Assembly: GCF_014192395.1 (NCBI RefSeq) | Contig: NZ_JACHXW010000003.1 | Coordinates: 415,001 to 479,000 of the forward strand | From: Paenibacillus endophyticus | Lineage (GTDB): Bacteria > Bacillota > Bacilli > Paenibacillales > Paenibacillaceae | Length of the DNA stretch: 64,000 bases | Reading direction: 5' to 3' | Shown: piece after piece, positions 32,553 to 41,600 of the stretch | Layout of the letters: each line of letters opens with the position of its first letter | Position numbering within the stretch: position 1 is the stretch's first letter | Position numbers and translations under genes: made by a program | Notes under the pieces: generated by a model | The model's input: only the letters and a program-made list of their open reading frames with translations | Databases searched by the model: none | Told to the model about the DNA's origin: nothing

Positions 32553-34136
32553 TTATTCATTAGGCAAATTCTTCCGGTATTCCCTTGGTTTGAAGCCAAT
32601 TAGCTTCTCAAACACGCGCGCAAAGTGCTGTGTATCCGTGTAGCCCACCATCTGGCATATTTCATATACCTTTAAATCCGTCTTCTCAAGAAGCTCTTTC
32701 GCTTTACCGATGCGAATCTGTGTCAAAAAATTCACATAGGTCTCTCCCGTCTTTTGCTTGAAAAACTGGCTTAAATAATAGGGACTGATAAAAAAACGAG
32801 CAGACAAATCCGTAAGAGTAATCGGTTCGCTGTAGTGTGCTTTCACGTATTCTTTGACCTCTGCAATGATGTCCTTTTTTTGGGGAATATTGTGCTCCAG
32901 CTTGAATTGAATGATCCTTCTTATGACCTCAGTCATCCATTCCTCTAGAAACTCCATCGTTCGGAACTTGGACATTCCCTCCAACGATAAAATATGACGG
33001 CCTAAGAAATCATTCTGCTGAAGCTGTTGAAAGGACATCTTTCGAATGCTCGCTAACAGGATGTTCAGGCACTGTAGCTGGATATCCGCGGGATTCAAGC
33101 CGGACTCGGCATCCATCATCCGAAAAATTTCACGTATGATGCCTAAGCACTCCTTCTCGTTCACATTGTCGAGGGCCGTTTCCAGCTTAGCGATCATCTC
33201 GTCCGAAACAGGTTGACGACGTCCAGATTGATTGGTGATCTCAGTATACTCGATGATGGCGTTGGCTCCCTTGACCACTTTATAACTTAATGCATACCGG
33301 GCTTCCTCAAAGGATTGACTGATTCCAGCAGCTTTTTTCTGCACCGTTCCGATACCGACGGTCGTGGTCCATTCCGTTTGTAAATATACTTCTTCCTTTA
33401 ACCGATGCATCGAACGAACCAAATCCGCGTATCCGATGGGACTTCCCTGTGACACCACCATTGCAATTTGAGTTGCTGAGTAACGGAACCGATGTACGGC
33501 CCGAAATTGGCCAAACGTCTGATCGATTAAGGCATACACCTGTTGAAGGCCCGACTCCTTCAATGCATCATTATTACTATCAAATTCCAATATGATGCAA
33601 GCAAACCAGGATCCCTCGGTCTGGAATTGGGCAATCTCAAGCGATTCCTCCATTAGTTCAATATTATCGCTACCGAAATCAAGAATATCCCTAAGGGCAC
33701 GCTCTTGCATTCGGCTATGAATATTCTGTTTCAAATCGTCTACTTCCCTCGACTTTGCTTTCTCGTCTCGAATCGTCTTCATGGCTTGGTACACGCAAGC
33801 CTGCAGCTCATCTTCTTCCACCGGTTTATTGATATAGGACAGAACCCCAAGATTCAAGCCTCTACGTGCATACTCAAATTCAGTATATCCGCTTAAAAGA
33901 ATGAATTTCGTCTGGCAGCCTTTCTCTTTTAAACGATTAATCATCTCGAGTCCGTCTGCTTGCGGCATTCGAATATCCGTGATCACGATATCCGGTTTCA
34001 ATTTGTGAATGAGTTTAACGCCTTCCAAGCCATTGTACGCTGCCCCTACAACCGTGCATTCCGGAATATATCGGTTTATGATAAATTTGATCCCTTCCAC
34101 AATAACTTTCTCATCATCCACTAGAACAATTTTCAA
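32553..34136 (-). CDS. YesN-type AraC response regulator (module 2)
   Basis: A 527-residue regulator. The receiver domain has VDDE, phospho-acceptor Asp54 (VITDIRMPQ), the Ser switch (LLSGYTE) and Lys (YINKPV). The middle region includes a PilZ-independent YesN-type linker with RYALSYKVVKG. The C-terminal AraC domain (about 420-520) contains ITLTDLSARFFISPYYLSQFFKQ and KVYEICQMVGYTDTQHFARVFEK. It lies 34 bases after its kinase gene. The likely targets are the CTTAAAAA direct repeats upstream of the importer operon and of the second binding protein (22-bp spacing). The assignment of this regulator to these repeats rests on position only. Confidence 0.95.
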   Translation of the reverse strand: MKIVLVDDEKVIVEGIKFIINRYIPECTVVGAAYNGLEGVKLIHKLKPDIVITDIRMPQADGLEMINRLKEKGCQTKFILLSGYTEFEYARRGLNLGVLSYINKPVEEDELQACVYQAMKTIRDEKAKSREVDDLKQNIHSRMQERALRDILDFGSDNIELMEESLEIAQFQTEGSWFACIILEFDSNNDALKESGLQQVYALIDQTFGQFRAVHRFRYSATQIAMVVSQGSPIGYADLVRSMHRLKEEVYLQTEWTTTVGIGTVQKKAAGISQSFEEARYALSYKVVKGANAIIEYTEITNQSGRRQPVSDEMIAKLETALDNVNEKECLGIIREIFRMMDAESGLNPADIQLQCLNILLASIRKMSFQQLQQNDFLGRHILSLEGMSKFRTMEFLEEWMTEVIRRIIQFKLEHNIPQKKDIIAEVKEYVKAHYSEPITLTDLSARFFISPYYLSQFFKQKTGETYVNFLTQIRIGKAKELLEKTDLKVYEICQMVGYTDTQHFARVFEKLIGFKPREYRKNLPNE

Positions 34137-34170
34137 TCGAATGCCCCCTCTCTTTTCGTTCCTGTTCAGG

Positions 34171-35988
34171 CTATCGCTTAGGAATTAATAGTTCGACCGT
34201 AGTACCATGACCTAATCTGCTTTGTATCGACAGATAGTACCGGTTTCCATATTGGATCTTAATTCGTTCGGCGATGTTTTTAAGGCCGATTCCGTTACTC
34301 TCAGTTGAATCTGTTTGTTCGAGCTTATATTTATCCGTTTCTGCGTCTTCCAGCAACGCACGCAATTCCTCTTGCTTCTGCAATGAAAAACCGCCTCCGT
34401 CATCAGTCACACGGATAAGAATATCTCCTTTTTCCGTCCAAATGCCCTCCAATTCGATATTCAAGGGATGGCTATAATCTTTAAAGCCATGGTTGATGCT
34501 GTTTTCAACAATTGGCTGGAAAATTAGCGGTATGATACTGCAATGCAGCATATCTTCTGGAATTGTGGCATGGAGTCTAAACATGTCTTCAAACCGGATG
34601 TTTTGAAGCTTCAAATAGTTGATGGTATACTCCAATTCATGATTTATCGAATGATGTTTGCCTTCTTTATTTAAGGCTAACCGGAACATGCGCGACAATA
34701 TCTTAATCATATCGGCCGTTTCCTCGTCCCCTTTTACAAGCGTCTTCATTCGGATCGATTCCAACGTGTTATACAACATGTGCGGGTTGATTTGATTCTG
34801 AAGCGCGATAAATTTGGCTTGCCGCTGTTTGATTTCCGCAATGTAAACGTCTTTAATCAAGGTCCGAATCGTGATGATCATTTTATTGTAGCTATGCACA
34901 AGGCTTCCGATTTCATCATTGGCCTGTTTTCTCTCAATAGGCAAATATTGCCCCGCCTCCGCCTGTTTCATGCTTTTTCGCAGAGATTTAATCGGTCTCG
35001 TAATCGTATAGCTCAAGCCTACCGAGATCAGGGTAATAACCAAACAGCTCATCACGATAACCGTCACCGTCACGCCCTTGATTTGGTTGATTTTGTGCAG
35101 CAGCTTCGAACGGGGAATCTCGGTCTTTACGAACAAATTACCTTGTGTAGTGCTTCCCGATAGTATAATTTTGTCCTTGCTGCTATCGTCCGCCCTATAC
35201 TGATCTCCCGATTCAAGGACATGCTGCCAAGATAATCGACCGCTTGCCGCATCGGAATGGTAGACGATTTCTCCTTTGCTATTGCTTATGATTACGCTAA
35301 TGCCGTATTTATCGCGAGCCAAAACGAATTCATGATCAAGCCGAAGCAATGCGAACGGATCTAGATCCATGAGAAGAATGCCTGCATATGCCCCGTCGTA
35401 ATTGAATAACACTCTTCCTACCGTTACCATAGCACCAGCTGATTTATCATCATAATAAGAACGATCATGCAGCCCGGTAATGAAAAACGTATCATCAGCG
35501 CTTCGGATCTGCTTGTACCAATCGCGAGATAACAAGATTTGCTCATTTACTCTGCTTGCCGTGGTCGAATATTGATACACACTGTTTTCGCGACTGATGA
35601 GCATAACGGAGCCGATCTCCGGTTTAAGCAGCGTCACCCTCATTAACAGCCGTTGGACTGCGACTTTTTGAATGATTAACTCGTCTATGGGCATTTTCCC
35701 CTCTTCTCCAATACTATTGATCAGATCGTTGTCTACCAGAACCGACTTTGTCACTGTGTCGTATTCTTGTATGAATTCGCTCAAAGTTGTCCTGATCTGC
35801 GAAGTATACAAGGAGGCAAACTCCTCAGAGGAATCCTCAAGCCCTTCTGCCGATTCATGAAATATGATGGCGCTTACAAATAGTAACGGAACAACGCAGG
35901 CGAGCAAATAACCCATTAATAATTTGTATTGAAACCTCATGTTTTTAATCGACGATATTGCTTTTTGCAACCAGTTTTTACGTTCCAT
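34171..35988 (-). CDS. YesM-type sensor histidine kinase (module 2)
   Basis: A 605-residue membrane kinase; the ATG at 35988 (MERKNWLQK) is chosen over one two codons upstream. Helix 1 is near residues 23-45 (LLMGYLLACVVPLLFVSAII), followed by an extracellular dCache-like sensor of about 240 residues. Helix 2 is near 302-322 (VTVTVIVMSCLVITLISVGL), followed by HAMP. The kinase core has the phospho-acceptor His in LQNQINPHMLYNTLE (near residue 399), the N-box IVENSINHGF and the G-boxes DDGGGF and GIGLKNI. It forms an operon with the AraC-type regulator. Its promoter has a cre-like site, which would put the sensor pair itself under catabolite control. Confidence 0.95.
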   Translation of the reverse strand: MERKNWLQKAISSIKNMRFQYKLLMGYLLACVVPLLFVSAIIFHESAEGLEDSSEEFASLYTSQIRTTLSEFIQEYDTVTKSVLVDNDLINSIGEEGKMPIDELIIQKVAVQRLLMRVTLLKPEIGSVMLISRENSVYQYSTTASRVNEQILLSRDWYKQIRSADDTFFITGLHDRSYYDDKSAGAMVTVGRVLFNYDGAYAGILLMDLDPFALLRLDHEFVLARDKYGISVIISNSKGEIVYHSDAASGRLSWQHVLESGDQYRADDSSKDKIILSGSTTQGNLFVKTEIPRSKLLHKINQIKGVTVTVIVMSCLVITLISVGLSYTITRPIKSLRKSMKQAEAGQYLPIERKQANDEIGSLVHSYNKMIITIRTLIKDVYIAEIKQRQAKFIALQNQINPHMLYNTLESIRMKTLVKGDEETADMIKILSRMFRLALNKEGKHHSINHELEYTINYLKLQNIRFEDMFRLHATIPEDMLHCSIIPLIFQPIVENSINHGFKDYSHPLNIELEGIWTEKGDILIRVTDDGGGFSLQKQEELRALLEDAETDKYKLEQTDSTESNGIGLKNIAERIKIQYGNRYYLSIQSRLGHGTTVELLIPKR

Positions 35989-36020
35989 ATACATGCCCTT
36001 TCGCCTTGGATATTTGTTCT

Positions 36021-36044
36021 TGTATTCGTTTACACGGAAGTATA
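36021..36044 (-). promoter_or_regulatory. Kinase promoter -10 box with overlapping cre-like site
   Basis: On the minus strand TATACT (36039-36044) is followed by GTGTAAACGAATACA (36021-36035). This matches the cre consensus except for the first base. The geometry is nearly the same as at the two other module 2 promoters. No CTTAAAAA repeat was seen here. Confidence 0.65.
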
Positions 36045-36227
36045 CGTTAAGATATTTTAGTTTTATACGGGGGATTTAACGTTTTTACATAGTCATTTTA
36101 ATGAATATTAAAACATTGTACCATTTCAAATGTCTTCAAGACTATTGGGATAGCCTACCAGCCTAAACCAAACTGAATTTATTCCCCGTGCAGTGACAGG
36201 CTTCAATCATTCGTTAGCAAAAATATC

Positions 36228-36278
36228 TTGACATGGTGTTTCCTTGGCGATATATTGTGCATATACAACATACACAAT
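36228..36278 (+). promoter_or_regulatory. Promoter and GntR operator of the ABC operon
   Basis: TTGACA (36228-36233), 17 bases, then TATATT (36251-36256) form a near-consensus promoter. An inverted repeat ATTGTGCAT / ATACACAAT with a 7-base spacer (36254-36278) overlaps the -10 box and start site, fitting repression by the GntR protein at the end of this operon. Confidence 0.75.
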
Positions 36279-36298
36279 TCGGAGGTGGAGGAAACGAT

Positions 36299-37153
36299 AT
36301 GCTGGCGTTGGATTTAAAAAAGGTAAATAAACAATACGAACACTTTCGTTTAAAAGACATATCTTTTCAACTGGAAAAAGGTTATATTATGGGATTTATC
36401 GGAGCGAATGGCGCAGGTAAAACAACCACTATTAAAGCCATTTTGAACCTAGTCCGTATGGATAGCGGCGAAATCAGTATTTTGGGCAAAAATATGGCCG
36501 AGCACGAACTCGAGTTGAAACAAGAAATTGGCTCAGCATTCGGCGACATCAATTTTTATACCCGCAGCACAATCAAAACGTTAACGAATGTGATCAAAAC
36601 GTTTTATCGCAATTGGGATGATGACACGTATCACAAATATATGAAAAAATTTAAATTGATCGAAGATAAAAAAATAGCCGAGTTATCAACCGGGATGAAG
36701 GTCAAATACAGCTTGACCCTTGCTTTGTCACACGGCGCGAAGCTTCTTATTCTGGATGAACCAACAAGCGGGCTTGATCCGGCCGCCCGTGACAATCTGC
36801 TCGATATATTCCAAGAGTTGGTGCAAGACGGCGAAATCAGCATCCTTTTTTCAACCCATATCACATCCGACTTGGAGAAATGCGCCGACTATATTACCTA
36901 TATCCATAACGGGCAAATTATCAACAGTGCCGAGAAAGAGGAATTTGTTGATACGTATCGCTTATTGAATGGTAAAAAAGAGCAGTTGGACATGATTAAG
37001 GACCGGTTGATTTCGTATAAAATAAATTCTTTCGGCTTTACAGGCCTCATTCATACGAAAGACTTTGATCCTTCTTTAACGATCAAATCATCCACTCCCA
37101 ACCTTGAGGAAATTATGATTTATTTCTCGAGAAAGGAGGATCAGGATGTATAA
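36299..37153 (+). CDS. ABC transporter ATP-binding protein (YtrB-like)
   Basis: A 284-residue ATPase subunit with Walker A GANGAGKTT, signature LSTGMKVKY (variant of LSGGQ), Walker B LLILDEPTSGLDP and the switch His in FSTHITSDLE. The ATG at 36299 has a strong GGAGGTGGAGG site; an upstream frame lacks one. It overlaps the permease gene by 8 bases. With the downstream permease and GntR regulator it forms a YtrA-type operon. In Bacillus such systems respond to cell-envelope antibiotics. Here the regulator gene is last rather than first. The transported substrate is unknown. Confidence 0.92.
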   Translation: MLALDLKKVNKQYEHFRLKDISFQLEKGYIMGFIGANGAGKTTTIKAILNLVRMDSGEISILGKNMAEHELELKQEIGSAFGDINFYTRSTIKTLTNVIKTFYRNWDDDTYHKYMKKFKLIEDKKIAELSTGMKVKYSLTLALSHGAKLLILDEPTSGLDPAARDNLLDIFQELVQDGEISILFSTHITSDLEKCADYITYIHNGQIINSAEKEEFVDTYRLLNGKKEQLDMIKDRLISYKINSFGFTGLIHTKDFDPSLTIKSSTPNLEEIMIYFSRKEDQDV

Positions 37154-37799
37154 CTTATTGATCAAAGAATTAAAGTTAGGCATAAGTCCATTCTTTTATG
37201 TATTGCCCTTTTTGACAGGCGCCTTAATGTTGATTCCCGCGTGGCTTTATTTCCTTGTCACCCTCTACTTTTGTTTTATTACGATGCCGAATTTGTTCGG
37301 GGGATACAAAAGCCAGAACGATTTAATGTTCACGAGCATGCTGCCTGTCAAAAAATCAGATATGGTAAAAGCAAAGATATCCTTTATTGTTATACTGGAA
37401 TTGTTGCATATTGTTACCGCCGTTATATATGGACTGATTAGCATTCGTTTATATCCAAATATGACCTACTATTTCTTTGCGCCATCTTTTGGTTTTTGGG
37501 GATTATCGTTCGTCATGCTGGCCATTTTCAATATCATCTTTATACCTATGTATTACAAGACGGCTTATAAATACGGCGCAGCATCGATTGCATCTATTAC
37601 AGCCGCTATCCTGTTTGCCGTGGGTGCAGAATGGCTTGGCATACAGAACTCGTTCGTTAATGATCTGTTCAAGGGAGCCGGTGCTGAAAGTTTGCCCATA
37701 CAAATTACTCTCTTGCTCTCTGGCATTGCAGTCTTTGCAATATGTACGATAATCGCTTATTATATTGCCAACAAACGATTTGAGAAAGTGGAAATGTAA
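37146..37799 (+). CDS. ABC-2-type membrane permease subunit
   Basis: A 217-residue integral membrane protein with six hydrophobic segments, arranged in pairs: FYVLPFLTGALMLIPAWLYF, LVTLYFCFITMPNLFGGY, IVILELLHIVTAVIYGLI, FWGLSFVMLAIFNIIFIPMY, SIASITAAILFAVG and ITLLLSGIAVFAICTIIAYY. The short cytoplasmic loop with KSDMVKAK is typical of small ABC-2 permeases paired with YtrB-like ATPases. Its start overlaps the ATPase gene and its TAA overlaps the GntR ATG, so the three are translationally coupled. Confidence 0.85.
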   Translation: MYNLLIKELKLGISPFFYVLPFLTGALMLIPAWLYFLVTLYFCFITMPNLFGGYKSQNDLMFTSMLPVKKSDMVKAKISFIVILELLHIVTAVIYGLISIRLYPNMTYYFFAPSFGFWGLSFVMLAIFNIIFIPMYYKTAYKYGAASIASITAAILFAVGAEWLGIQNSFVNDLFKGAGAESLPIQITLLLSGIAVFAICTIIAYYIANKRFEKVEM

Positions 37800-38164
37800 T
37801 GAACATTGCAATTTCGAATACCTCCGATAAGCCCATTTATCAACAGCTTTTTGAACAAATTAGCGCTCAAATACTCAAGGGCGAGCTCGAAAACGGATAT
37901 AGCTTGCCGCCTATCCGACTAGCAGCCACGGAGCTTCGTGTCAGTATCATCACCGTCAAAAAGGCATGGGAAGAGCTCGAACGATGCGGATTAATTTACA
38001 CGGTTACCGGCAAAGGCTGTTTTGTCACCGATCTCTCATCGGATGAAATGCTTCAAAAACGAAATGAAATGATACTCAAGCAGATGGTGATAGACGCTTC
38101 CTATTACAAATCCTTTGGGCTTGAGATCGAAGAAGTTTTCGAGCTGCTGAAGAAAATTTATTGA
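37799..38164 (+). CDS. GntR-family regulator, YtrA subfamily
   Basis: A 121-residue regulator with an N-terminal winged helix-turn-helix (PIYQQLFEQISAQILKG, then PPIRLAATELRVSIITVKKAWEELERCGLIYTVTGKGCFV, read in parts) and only a short C-terminal helical dimerisation tail, as in YtrA-type GntR proteins. Its ATG overlaps the permease stop codon by one base. It probably represses this operon through the inverted repeat at 36254-36278. Confidence 0.9.
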   Translation: MNIAISNTSDKPIYQQLFEQISAQILKGELENGYSLPPIRLAATELRVSIITVKKAWEELERCGLIYTVTGKGCFVTDLSSDEMLQKRNEMILKQMVIDASYYKSFGLEIEEVFELLKKIY

Positions 38165-38296
38165 TGGAATTTAAATGTGAATCTCGCTCCTTTTTCACGT
38201 TAAACGTATGACAAAAAACGCCGCTGCATAATATGAAGCCCCGTGATGAAAGAGAGTTCTTCACTGGGCTTCGTTATACGGTGACGTTTTTTTGTA

Positions 38297-38369
38297 TGGA
38301 GCGTAATGGGATCGAACCCCTGACCTCAACACTGCCAGCGATACGCTTTCCCACCGTTTTGTATTACAC
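38297..38369 (-). pseudogene. Degenerate tRNA-Ala(GGC)-like sequence
   Basis: Read on the minus strand, 73 bases carry a T-arm GGGGTTCGATCCC, terminal CCA, T33 followed by GGC at canonical anticodon positions, and G18-G19/A21 in the D-loop. The AGGTC variable region matches the intact tRNA-Ala at 47913-47988. The D-stem and anticodon stem are broken, so it is a relic. An alternative acceptor pairing (GTGTAAT with ATTACGC) shortens the T-stem. Confidence 0.5.
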
Positions 38370-38570
38370 TACCCAAATATTTGGTTTAAATCTATTCTTT
38401 TTCCCCATTACAATCATGTCAAATTGACTATAAAAAGTTGAACCATAATTAAAAAGCCCACTTTGGAATGAGACAAAAACATGAATCATCCTGGCGATAA
38501 TTAAGTGTTCAGGTCAAGTACGCGCAACCACTGCAATGGCGCTTCAATGCCTAACCATACAAAGCCAAAT

Positions 38571-38610
38571 AAAAAGGATGCCAGCCTTGGCTAATCGCCG
38601 CTGACATCCT
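38571..38610 (-). terminator. Terminator of the giant surface-protein gene
   Basis: On the minus strand AGGATGTCAGC pairs with GCTGGCATCCT around a loop of about 14 bases and is followed by TTTTTATTT, 55 bases after the stop codon. Confidence 0.85.
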
Positions 38611-38662
38611 CACTGATTAAAACGCTACAATCCGCTTGCTGCAATTCTGCTGACGGACCTTC

Positions 38663-41600
38663 TTATTTCTCATCCATCTCCAAAATTCGGAGCAGAATTG
38701 TAATGACTTCCGCTCTGGTTGCCACTGCATGGAAGTCAAACTTGCCGCCTTCCTTGCCCTGCATAATCCCTTTTGCAGCTACTGCGCCGATCGCGCCTTT
38801 TGCCCACTCTGGCAGTTTATCATGGTCGGTAAAGGTTGCTGCATTGTCGTTTTGGTCTTCCAGCTTCAAAGCACGCGCAATCATAATCGCAAGCTCAGCG
38901 CGCGTCAAACCGCTATTTGGACGCAGCGTTCCATCCGAATACCCGCTTAATACTCCCGCTGCTACTGCTTGCTCAAGCGCTTCCTTTGACCATGAAGCAA
39001 TGTCAGCTTCATCTTTAAAGGCTTGCTGCTTTTCATCGCCTTGCACAGTCAAAGCGCGGGTTAACATCACTGCAAATTCTGCACGGGTTACCGCCGCATT
39101 TGGCTTGAAGCTCTGATCCTTGTAGCCAACCACAAAACCTTTTGTCACTGCCTTACGAATCGCGGCTTCTGCCCAGTGTCCGGCAATATCCTTTAATTCA
39201 ATCTGGTTCTCTTCATTTCCGCCGGTGCTGCCTCCGTTATTCCCGCCAGCGTTACCTCCAGTATTGCCTCCGTTGTTACCACCGTTGTTGCCACCGTTGT
39301 TGCCGCCGTTATTGCCAGGCGTTGTATCAACTACTGTAATCGTCAGCACCTGCGGCTGGCCTGCGCTAAACTCAAACGTTAGCTGCGCAGTACCTTTTTG
39401 CAATCTCGCCAAGTAAGCCGCCGAAATCGTAATCTGATCGCTATTCACAATGTAATCAGTTCCAGCTTGCAGCAATTCGCTGCCGTTCTTAATGGCTGAT
39501 AGTGTATGCCCTTTAAGCTCCAGCTTTATCGCAGCTGCTTGATGCTTGCTTGGGTTCAAATCAAATTCAGCGGCAGTTGGGCTAATTTCACTACTCTGAT
39601 TGATACCTTCGAGTCTGTTAAGAAGATCCGTTTTAACTTCGCCGTCCGCCATAATAGTGACAAAGTTGTGCGCCATAGCGATATCGGCAGCAGATCCAGA
39701 TGCGACAGCTTTTGAAACAGCAGCCTCTGCGGAGGCTTCAAGCTTTTCATTGTAGTTGCCTGCGCTTATCAGATATAAATCTGTAAATAAACTCGAGTTT
39801 TTCAATTGTCCACTTTCCACTTCATATGTGCCTCTGGTGCTGTCGGATTCATGCGAGCCGTCAGATTCATTGAGCATGATTGATAGTCCGATTCTTCCGT
39901 CAGCGAGCTCCGGAGCAGCATTATGATGGACCGTATTAAACGGAATTTTCAAATCGTAAATCGTCGTTTTCGAATCTGCGTCTCTCGTAATCTTTGCCAC
40001 GATATCCGTTACCGGAGCAATCGGGGCATTAACGCCTGTGGGACGAGTCCAAGGAAATACGATAACTTCGTTGTTATTGGTGAGCGTGAATCCCAATTCA
40101 TTCCGCATCGTACTGTCGGTTGCAGGATTGCGTAAATCAATGCCTAACTGCAAATTGTCCTCTCTCCATATATTACCTCCGGTCTGGCTATTGAAGTGCA
40201 CATCGTCTGTAACGACTATGTACGCGTATAAATTGCTGTCATCCCATGCGAAATGCGATTTTGCACTGAGGTCTTGCGGATTATCCCACGTTCCCGAAGT
40301 CACATAATCTTTTGTATCCATGACATATGCCGGAGTTGCTGCATTTTTTGCAGGGTTTTCCGCGTCGGCAGAGCTTACCTGTTCAGCATACGCCGCGTCT
40401 AATTTTGCCGTATAGGTATATGCTTTTCCGTCTTCGAGATGAATCTCGAATGTGATCAGACCCGCAACATAATGCGGTAAATCTACGGTTACGGATTCGC
40501 CTGCCGCAAGCGCGTTAAATGGAACGGGAGTAAAATCTTCTGCATAGGCAGCCGGTGAAGCGATTGTCAATGTCCCGGGTGCAGATGCTCTTCCTCCGAC
40601 ATTATACTTAACAGTGAATTGTTGTGTATCTCCGTCTTTGGTTAGGTTAAACACAAACGGTTCCGCAATTAAATCTGAGCCGTAAATGCCGTACGGATTG
40701 CTGGCAGGTGTGCTGTTTCTCAAACCGGAGGTATAATAATTGTTGCTAAGTTCTATCGACGTACCGCCTTCGCGCAGCATGGCATACACATTATTATTTT
40801 GGCCGTTCTTGGTCGGTTGGAAGTAAGAAGTGTATACATGCGCTTTACCGCCTTGGACATCTATGCCCGGATTGTTGCCCGGCAGCTGAGTGAAGTTTGC
40901 TTGCTGTAAACGAACGTTACCGTTATTTACGATCGCTCCCGCTACGGTCGGGCTTCCCCAGAACGCGCTGTTGTACAGAACAAGTTCAGCGTCTTCGTGG
41001 ATTTTTGCGGTATTAGCCGTATCGCCCATTCTGACGTACGCTCTGTTAGGCTCCGTCGTGATGTTTGTATTAACCAATTCCGAGTTGATCGCGATTATTT
41101 TGGTGTGTTCGTCCGCATCTTCCACATAGAGCGCGTACGTGGTTCCGTCCGAGCCGTGACCAATCATCGTCATTTTGCCGGGGTATGCGAATTCGCCGTT
41201 CCCCAAATCCCTTTTCAGGAAATGTATGCCGTATACCGAACCGAAAACGAAATTGTTGAAAATAGTCTGGTCTTCCACATCGGCGAATTTGAGCGCACTC
41301 ATGTATCTTTGCACGAATCCGTACAAATCGCCTGTAGGTGCCGAATATCCTTGACCTCCCGGAAGCCTCAAAGCGTAATGCGGATTGAATTGCATATTTC
41401 TAATAAATCCGCCTTCCGCGCCGCCTCCTACCCAGATGCCTGCTCTAAGGAGCGTGCCGCCTAAGTAATCTACATAGTGACCATCGGTTTTATACGAAGC
41501 CAGGTCTATTCCTTTATCCCCTATTGGGATGGTTAAATTGATTGCATATACGCCTGCACCTTGTCCCTGTACCAAAAACGGAGTTTTTAGCGTTTGGTCA

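Larger units (their letters stand above)
38165..38662. other. 500-bp intergenic region with hairpins and a tRNA relic
   Basis: No coding gene was seen here. It contains a hairpin at about 38233-38271 (GAAGCCC with GGGCTTC plus further pairing) that could terminate the GntR transcript, a degenerate tRNA-Ala-like sequence at 38297-38369, and the terminator of the giant gene at 38571-38610. The stretch 38400-38570 shows nothing recognisable. Confidence 0.6.

Noticed and set aside
38233..38271. Hairpin after the GntR gene as a strong terminator
   Set aside because: The stem is good, but no T-run follows directly, so it was recorded only in the intergenic note.
39226..39316. Short tandem repeats that might suggest a CRISPR array
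   Set aside because: They are in-frame Gly-Asn codons inside the giant gene with no spacers; no cas gene is present in the window.
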